From NCBI RefSeq assembly GCF_024323335.1, contig NC_066583.1:360784377-360848376 (forward strand): 64,000 nucleotides of DNA, read 5' to 3'. The notes beneath the pieces are model-generated. The model was not told the origin of the DNA. It saw only the letters and a program-made list of their open reading frames with translations, and did not search any database. Source of the stretch: Lathyrus oleraceus (taxonomy: Eukaryota > Streptophyta > Magnoliopsida > Fabales > Fabaceae). Of this stretch, positions 56,380 to 64,000 are shown piece after piece. Numbering within the stretch: the stretch's first letter is position 1; every line of letters starts with the position of its first letter. Position numbers and translations under genes: made by a program.

Positions 56380-56381
56380 CT

Positions 56382-58196
56382 TGTTAGACTATGGCACAGA
56401 TCTAGAAGGGGGGGTTGAATAGATCCCAATTAAAAACTTGAGTCGGCGCTGCCAATTTAAAAGAAAATTGGTTTTGAAAATTTGTTTTAAGTGCGGAAGC
56501 GGCCGAGGAAAATTTTAGTTTAAAACGAACAGTTATTGGAAAGTCGGATATGCGTTAAGCTAATGGATTAGAGATAAAGTGAAATACAAATCACTACACT
56601 ATTTGCACACTCAATTGATATATTTCACTAACTAGCAAGCCTAGTTCCAATGATCCAAAATACCAAATTAAACTGGATGCAAACTTAAGACAACTTTGGC
56701 TTATGCAAATTAACAAACACTTGGTGTGCATACACTCCAAGAGATATTTGAGTTGAGTAAGTAATTCAAATTTATCTAGTACAATATACTATTGTACTTT
56801 GTATTCAAACAGCAGTTTTAATCTCTTACTCAACTTATATCAACGTTTGGTAAAATTGCTTAAACTAAAATCACTTAATTTTTTTTTAAGCTGAAAAACA
56901 CTTATGCAGAAAATTAAAGAAGACAGAGATTTGATGAGGCAGTTCCCCCGCCGTCCTCGCTTCGGGGTACGTCTGCCCTCAATTCTAAAATTAGAATTGA
57001 GATGATTAATTAGATATCACCTGTGAAATTTAACCGTTTATACAAGGATTGCAAAGCAAGTAAACAACAGAACTTCCAATGTGTTGAATGATGCTTCCTA
57101 TCCTGGCTCCTTGATTCAAGATGAATCAAGACCTTCGATCGTTGTTGCTAGACCTTCGATTCCAGCCCCTTTGTTGAAGAATCTTCCGTTCTTCAAACCC
57201 TCGGCCCGGCTGATCTCAAACACAACGAGTCGAACCCGAATCCTTCACTTCAATGTCACCGAATCCGCTACTAGACTGATGAAGACTTCCTCTTCTCAAT
57301 CACCTTCGCTCGGATGAATATTGATGAAGCAATTCGTCCAAAAACCCCCAAACACAAACCGTTATTGGAGGACAAAACCCTAATGGTTTTATTCAAGAAA
57401 GAACCTACCACAAGCTTCAACCCGAACCGGATTCTCCAATCACAGCTTCGAACCTTATCACCTTTAATCGATCACGAACCACATCAAAAGTAATTGTGTG
57501 CAGTTGATGTGTTGTGAAATGTTGAAGATGAAGATGATGAATCTTGGACACCTTTTTCACTCTTTCTTGTTTCCTTGAACACTTGAATTCAAATTGACAA
57601 ATGTTGGTTAATAAAAGTGTTTTGACTTCTATATATAGTAACTGGCAAACCAACAAAAAATAACAGCTTTTTAAACAGTGGAAAGTACTTAGAAAACTGA
57701 GTTTACGCACGAGCGGTCGACCATAGGTCGGCGTGCGCTGAGCCGTGGGAAATGCGCCGACATCTATGGTTGACCCAAGGTTCCATGCGCTAACCCATGG
57801 ATAGCATCATTATGCCATGCGCCGACCTCTGGTCGACTCAAGGGTTTTATGCGCTAACCTGTGAGTTATGCGCCGACCCTTATGGTCGACTCAAAGACGC
57901 ATGCGCTGACCAATCTCCAGTTTGGCTGAGTTTTGCGCTGACCCGTGAGCTTTGAGCTGACCCTTATGGTCGACTCAAAGTCTTCAACTCTGTAGAAATC
58001 AGTGTTTTGTGATTTTCATGCATTTCGTCATGATCACACTTTGTCCACATATGTTCTTAAAAATTATAACAGGTTTAGATAAGCGTAGGAAAGGATATGA
58101 TGAGTAATGTGTAGCATTTGTTTGTAGACGTGCATGATTGTATTTTGTCATCATCGAAACTTGCGATCGTATGTTGTCTGACACTTTGTCTTTACA
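56382..58196 (-). repeat. SIRE-type 5' LTR
   Basis: It is 1815 bp with the same ends as 47042-48856. A putative TATA box (57629-57638) and the GTCGAC repeat array (57712-57980) are conserved. No insertion or deletion separates the two LTRs in length. Confidence 0.93.
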
Positions 58197-60299
58197 CAAT
58201 CAGCACAATCAGCAACAACCTCAGTATCAACAACAACATCGCCCACAGCAACAGGCTTACCAACCTCGTGGCACCAGTAATCAGGCCAATTTGAATTATG
58301 ATAGGAAGAAGGTCACTTTCGATCCTATTCCTATGTCATATGCTGAGCTATATCCCTCTTTAATAGAGCGGAAACTGATTACCCCAAGGGATCCTCCGGC
58401 TGTGCCTGCTAACCCGCAGTGGTGGTACAAGCCCGACCAACATTGTGTTTATCATTCCGGTGCTCCGGGTCACAATATTGAAAACTGCTATCCGTTGAAG
58501 ACCAAGGTTCAAGACCTTATGCGATGCGGCATTCTGAGCTTTGAGGACTCAGGCCCCAATGTTACGAAGAACCCATTGCCCGAGCATGGGAAGTCGGTTA
58601 ACATGGTTCAGGGGTGCCCTGGTAAATATAAAGTCAAATATGTAAGCCATATTCGACAGTCATTGGTTGAGTTACATCGTCTGTTGTGTGAGTACAGTTA
58701 TATGGAGCATGATCATGACAAATGCCGCATCTGCTCCGTCAACAGATTGGGTTGCCTCCAGGTGCGAAGAGAGTTGCAAGAGCTATTGGATGAAGGGACT
58801 ATAGAGATTCTTCAAAACAGAAATGTTGATGAAGATGAACCAGAAGTAAATGTGATTTCTCCTGTGTTCAAATTACCCGAGCCTGTTGTCATCCATTATG
58901 ATGGTAGCAAACCGAAGGTCTCCCCTTCTTTGGTGATCAAACCTGCAGACCCTGTGCCCTATGCTTCGGATTGAGCAATTCCTTTCCGCTATAATCCTGT
59001 TGCTGTTGAAGATGGGAAAGAAGTGCCTTTGCCTTCAACTTCTATGGTGAATATTGCTGATGTGAGTGGGTTGACCCGTAGTGGTCGTGTGTTTTCTTCA
59101 CCCCCGAAACCTCATGTTGTTTCTGATTCCGCTGAGCGTCCGGTTGGGACTGCAGTGAATGTTCCGAATCCGACACCTGTTGCCAAACCCTCCTCTGTAC
59201 AAAAGACTCCTGCTTCTTCTGTTGGCCCGAGTGGCATTGTGAATGAAGACTGTGATGAGATGCTGAGGCTCATCAAGAAGAGTGAGTACAACGTTGTAGA
59301 CCAGCTTCTACAAACGCCGTCCAAGATCTCCGTGTTATCTTTGCTTCTGAATTTAGAACCCCATAAGGAGGCTCTACAGAAAGTATTGGACGTAGCTTAT
59401 GTCGATCATGACGTCACAATTGAACAGTTTGATAGTATTCTTGCAAACATTACTGCTTGCAACACTTTGAGTTTCTGTGACGCTGATCTCCCTGAGGAGG
59501 GAAGAGACCACAACATGGCTCTACATATTTCTATGAATTGCAAGAACGACGCCATGTCCAACGTGCTGGTGGACACTGGGTCATCTCTGAACGTATTGCC
59601 AAAGACCACTCTTTTGAAATTGTCATATCAGGGGCCTCCCATGAGGCAGAGTGGTGTTGTTGTAAAGGCTTTCGATGGGTCGCGTAAGACTGTGATTGGG
59701 GAAGTTGATCTCCCAATCAAGATTGGACCAAATGATTTCCAGATTACCTTCCAGGTTATGGATATCCACCCATCTTATAGCTCTCTCCTTGGTAGACCAT
59801 GGATTCACGAGGATGGCGCTGTGACATCCACCCTACACCAGAAGCTGAAATTCGTCAAGAATAAGAAACTGGTTGTGGTAGGGGGAGAAAAGGCTCTCCT
59901 GGTTAGCCACCTGTCTTCTTTCTCATATATTGATGCTGAGGATGAAGTTGGAACGCCTTTCCAAGCTTTATCTATTGCTGAGCCGATTGAGAAGAAGTCT
60001 CCTTCATTTGCTTCCTATCGTGATGCGAAACTGGCCATTGAATGTGGTGCAGTTGCTGGTTTAGGGAAAATGATTGAGCTTGAAGACAACAAATCCCGGG
60101 ATGGCATTGGCTATTCTTCTGGGGTTTTCAACAAGAAAGGGCTGTTCAAGAGTGGAGGTTTCATCCATGCTGATCAAGCTGAAGAAGCTGCTGCTATCTT
60201 GGAAGAGGATGCAGAGGACTTAGGCAACTTTGTCATCCCTGGAGGTGTCTGCCATAATTGGGTCGCTGTGGATGTTCCTACGGTCATTCATAAGTCAGC
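58197..60299 (+). pseudogene. Ogre gag end and protease of unit 3
   Basis: This continues the gag frame cut at 47041, starting with the right CAATC copy. It has the Gln-rich part, CVYHSGAPGHNIENC, the protease catalytic DTG at 59572-59580 (LVDTGSSLNVLPKTTL) and the region up to the intron donor. One in-frame TGA at 58972-58974 replaces a CGA of unit 2. Apart from that it is open, and better preserved than unit 2. Confidence 0.9.
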
Positions 60300-60567
60300 G
60301 TAATATGTTCACTTTGTTCAAAACCCTTCTCCCATGCCAAAAGGAGAAGTGATGACATTGTTTGCAAAGCATATATGCAATGATATTTCATTCAATTAAT
60401 GCATTGTTAAACATTTGTTTTTCCATTTGTTTTCACTTTTTGATTTTTGCATGAAATCGGTGATCACAAAAAACCCATAAAAACAAGAATAAAAGCAATC
60501 TTGTCATCTGCATAATGGTTTGCTTGTTTAAATTCTAAAGTTTTTATTATCCAAAATCATTATGCAG
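60300..60567 (+). other. Ogre intron between protease and reverse transcriptase (unit 3)
   Basis: It starts GTAATATG and ends TTATGCAG, 268 bp, the same length as in unit 2. Removal restores one frame from protease into RT through a split Ala codon. Without splicing, TAA 60301-60303 ends the protein. Confidence 0.85.
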
Positions 60568-62412
60568 GTTGATTCTAAAACCCATTGAAGATAATGATCC
60601 AACGCCATCTCCCAATTTTGAATTCCCTGTATTCGAGGCAGAGGAAGATGATGTTGAAGGGATTCCTGACGAGATTACCCGTCTCCTTGAGCACGAGAAG
60701 AAGATCATTCAGCCGCATCTCGAGGATCTGGAAACTGTCAACTTTGGGTGTGAGGATTGTGTTCATATGGTGAAGATTGGGACACTCCTTGAAGAGTCTG
60801 TCAAGAAGGGGTTGATCAGTCTGCTACGAGAATATTCAGATATCTTTGCGTGGTCGTATGAAGACATGCCAGGTCAAGATACAGATATTGTGCAACATTT
60901 CCTGCCTTTGAAGCCTGAGTGCGTGCCTGTGAAGCAGAAGCTCAGAAGAACTCAACCAGATATGGCAGTGAAGATCAAAGAGGAAGTTCAGAAGCAAATT
61001 GATGCGGGGTTTCTGGTGACTTCTACATATCCTTTATGGGTGGCCAATATTGTGCTTGTGCCTAAGAAAGACGGAAAAGTCCGTATGTGTGTTGATTACA
61101 GAGATTTGAATAAGGCTAGTCCTAAAGATGATTTCCCTCTACCACACATTGATATGTTGGTAGACAATACAACTAAATTCAAAGTCTTTTCCATTATGGA
61201 CGGATTTTCCGGATATAATCAAATCAAGATGGCACCCGAAGATATGGAGAAGACAACATTCATCACACCTTGGGGAACATTTTGTTATCGAGTGATGCCC
61301 TTCGGTTTGAAGAACGTCGGAGCCACGTATCAACGTGCTATGACTACCTTGTTTCATGATATGATGCACAAGGAGATAGAGGTCTATGTTGATGATATGA
61401 TTGCTAAGTCCCGAACGGAAGTTCAACATGTTGAACATTTGTTAAAGCTTTTTCAGCGTTTGAGGAAGTTCAGACTTCGCCTGAATCCGAACAAATGTAC
61501 CTTTGGAGTCTGTTCTGGCAAGTTGTTGGGTTTTGTTGTCAGCGAGAGAGGTATTGAGGTTGATCCTGCAAAGGTCAAAGCAATACAAGAGATGCCTGCA
61601 CCCAAAATTGAGAAGCAAGTCAGAGGTTTTCTTGGCCGCTTGAACTACATTTCCAGATTTATATCCCGCATGACTGCCACATGTGCGCCAATATTCAAGC
61701 TCCTCCGGAAAGATCAGTCTCATGATTGGACCGAGGATTGCCAGAAAGCTTTCGATAGTATCAAAGAGTATTTGTCTGAACCTTCGATCTTGTCTCCGCC
61801 TGTAGAAGGAAGACCTCTGATCATGTATTTGACTGTTCTTGAAGACTCGATGGGTTGTGTACTCGGTCAGCAAGACGAATCAGGGAAGAAGGAATCTGCT
61901 ATCTACTACCTCAGTAAGAAGTTCACTGATTGTGAGTCTTGGTACACAATGCTTGAGAAGACGTGATGTGCTTTGGCTTGGGCTGCTAAGCGGTTGCGCC
62001 AGTACATGATAAATCATACAACTTGGTTGATATCCAGAATGGATCCAATCAAGTACATTTTCGAGAAGCCTGCTTTAACTGGGAGGATTGCCCGTTGGCT
62101 GTTGTTGTTTGAGTATGATATTGAGTATCGAGCTCAAAAAGTTATCAAAGGTAGTATTTTGGCTGACCATTTAGCGCATAAGCCGATTGAAGATCATCAG
62201 TCTGTTCAGTACGACTTCCCAGATGAGGAGATTCTGTATTTGAAAATGAAAGATTGTGATGAGCCTACACTTGATGAAGGTCCGGAACCTGGTTCTAGAT
62301 TGGCGATGGTGTTTGATGGCGCTGTGAATCAGTATGGTAATGGAATTGGGGCAGTAATCATTACTTCTCATGGCACACATATTCCGTTTACAGCAAGGCT
62401 AACTTTCAAATG
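60568..62412 (+). pseudogene. Ogre pol of unit 3: RT and RNase H, cut by another LTR
   Basis: RT is complete with MCVDYRDLNKASPKDD and the catalytic YVDD (61385-61396). RNase H follows; a TGA at 61964-61966 replaces a Cys codon of unit 2. The second RNase H has begun (MVFDGAVNQYGNG) when the frame meets a new LTR at 62413, at the point where unit 2 continues with CACGAATAATATGG. Integrase is not in the window. Confidence 0.9.
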
Positions 62413-64000
62413 TGTAAGACCCCAATTGTGTCCCTAAGATCCCTCATGGCATCATATCATATCATCATTGCCTCAAGGATCATTGTCAACCTTTGCCTTC
62501 TCCCTGTGGGTGGGATATCTTTTGAGTGTGGTCCTTGATCACCAAGCATGTTTTGCATTTGTATATCATTTCTTTTCACTTGTTTACTAACCAAAAGTAT
62601 AAAAATATGTCATCTAACCTTGTTACTTGCAGATGAAGCAACATTAGGTCAAGACAGTCAAAGGCATTTATTGAGCAATAGATGGTGGCCATTCTTGAGA
62701 ATTTGGGCACCATGATCATTCATCAAGAGGTTCATATGAGTTGTGATATCATTTTGAATCAAGATCTCAAGTGGTAGAGGCTTGCAGTTCATCAGAACAT
62801 GGCTCAGTCAACTGAAACCCTAGCAAAGTCAATTGTGGTCAACTGTGCATTTAATCAGGGATTTGAAGGTGGGAAATGGTTGGAAAGGCCTCATTCATGT
62901 CCATATAAGTTTCATTTGACACTTCAAAGATCAACATTGAAGGATTTGAGGTCAGATGAAAAGTTTCCAAAAATAGCAAGTGACCTGTAATTTCAAACTG
63001 CCAAAAATAGAAAGGTCTTCTCCTCAAATTTACATCATCAAGGAAGCTTCAAATCAAATTTTGTCCAACATGAAAGTTGAAGATCTTGCTCTCACCTTTC
63101 CAAAAAGTCCAAGAACATCCATTTCCCATGTGTGGTTGGCAAGTTATGATCAAATCATTGTCAAGGAATTTTGAACTTCAACAAGGCATAACTTTTGCAT
63201 CAAAAGGCCAATTCATGTGATTCTTTTTGGAGCATTTCACTCTTGATGTGCACTATCATAATCATGCATATCATTTCATTAAGACTCATCACAAAAAAAA
63301 TGGCATTTTTCACTTGAATTAATTTGAATTTTGGAGGGAAAATATGAATTTGAAAATTATGCATTCCATTCACTTCAAACCAATTCAAATTGCCTCCAAA
63401 TGACATTTTGCATTCATTTCATGCAGCTTGGTACTGTTCCATTGCTCATGCATGCATAAAGGGCATTTTTGGCAAATTGCATAAACCATGCCAATTTCAC
63501 TAATCCTTGGATTTTTGCTAATCATGATTAAGAAGTTGCATTAACAGGTGGTAGAAAGTGCTAATCATAACAGAAAATCGATCAACACTTCACAATTTCA
63601 GATCCAAACTTTTTCATCTCAAAATTCTCTCAAATTTTCTCAACTTTGTTCATCGAATTTCTTGATAGTTTTTGCTTGCTTCTTGTTCTAATCATCATCT
63701 GCAGGGATTATTGAAGTGAATTGAAGCCAAATCTTGGAAAATTCTTGAAGAATTGTGGCTGTTGAAGCTTGAATATTCACATGGCAGTTGGAGATTTCCT
63801 CGTGTTCAAGCACTGTTGAGCTAAAGCCTTGCATTCATTCATATTCCTCATCATCATTGAGCATCTGTTTTGCATTTTCAAGCATTGAAACTCACGATTC
63901 CAGCTCTGCACCTTCATCAAGGTAAGAATTCGATCGCTCTAATTCATGTAATTATCATGTTCATCTGGTAGATCTCTCATTACTGAGCATTCTGCAATTT
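62413..64000 (+). repeat. Ogre-like LTR, partial, inserted in unit 3 pol
   Basis: It starts TGTAAGACCCC and aligns with the first 1.5 kb of LTR1 with marked divergence, more than between LTR1 and LTR2. It runs off the window. It follows TTCAAATG of the second RNase H. No gene is supported within it. Confidence 0.85.

Larger units (their letters stand above)
47042..58196 (-). mobile_element. SIRE/Maximus-type Ty1/copia element, minus strand
   Basis: This 11,155-bp element has two 1815-bp LTRs and the target-site duplication CAATC (47037-47041 and 58197-58201). Order on the minus strand is LTR, PBS, gag, protease, integrase, RT, RNase H, an extra ORF, purine tract and LTR. Integrase before RT defines Ty1/copia. 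The extra ORF after pol, the PBS TGGTATCAGGAG and the purine tract CATCAAAAAGGGGGAG point to the SIRE/Maximus lineage. By eye the LTRs differ at about 33 sites, roughly 98% identity. Several stops and frameshifts disable it. Confidence 0.93.

Overview
This is plant nuclear DNA made almost entirely of nested and tandem LTR retrotransposons. I found no host gene, rRNA, tRNA or CRISPR array. The dominant family is Ogre (Ty3/gypsy, Tat clade): LTRs of about 5 kb starting TGTAAGACCCC, an extra ORF1 before gag, a putative spliced intron between protease and reverse transcriptase, a second RNase H, and a long repetitive 3' untranslated region. This composition suggests a large legume genome of the pea/vetch tribe (Fabeae); the species assignment is inference.

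Layout. 1-2060: end of a chromovirus (chromodomain tail plus 3' LTR) inserted in the 3' UTR of an old Ogre copy, here called X. X continues at 2061-3767 and 15122-15749 and ends in an LTR stub at 15750-15960. A second Tat-type element, E2 (3768-15121, minus strand), splits the X 3' UTR with an exact GATAT target-site duplication. E2 carries decayed gag and protease, but most of its RT, RNase H and integrase is deleted.

15961-62412: three Ogre units head to tail sharing LTRs. Unit 1 is LTR1, leader and 3' UTR only, with a solo copia LTR (21740-23104, TSD CTATT) inside. Unit 2 runs from a shortened LTR (24183-25884) through ORF1, gag-pro, intron, RT, two RNases H and a truncated integrase to its 3' UTR. 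Unit 3 runs from LTR2 (38022-43101) through leader, ORF1 and gag-pro-pol up to RNase H, where a further Ogre-like LTR (62413-64000) interrupts it. A SIRE/Maximus-type copia element (47042-58196, minus strand, TSD CAATC, equal 1815-bp LTRs) sits in the unit 3 gag. It carries a third, env-position ORF that appears to have its own TATA box.

Working together: none of the elements is intact. Ogre would supply Gag, protease, RT and integrase for its own copies, and possibly for E2, which shares its primer-binding site and an unexpectedly conserved leader. Relative age from nesting: X is oldest; the chromovirus, E2 and the Ogre array came next; the solo LTR, the SIRE element and the 62413 LTR came last.
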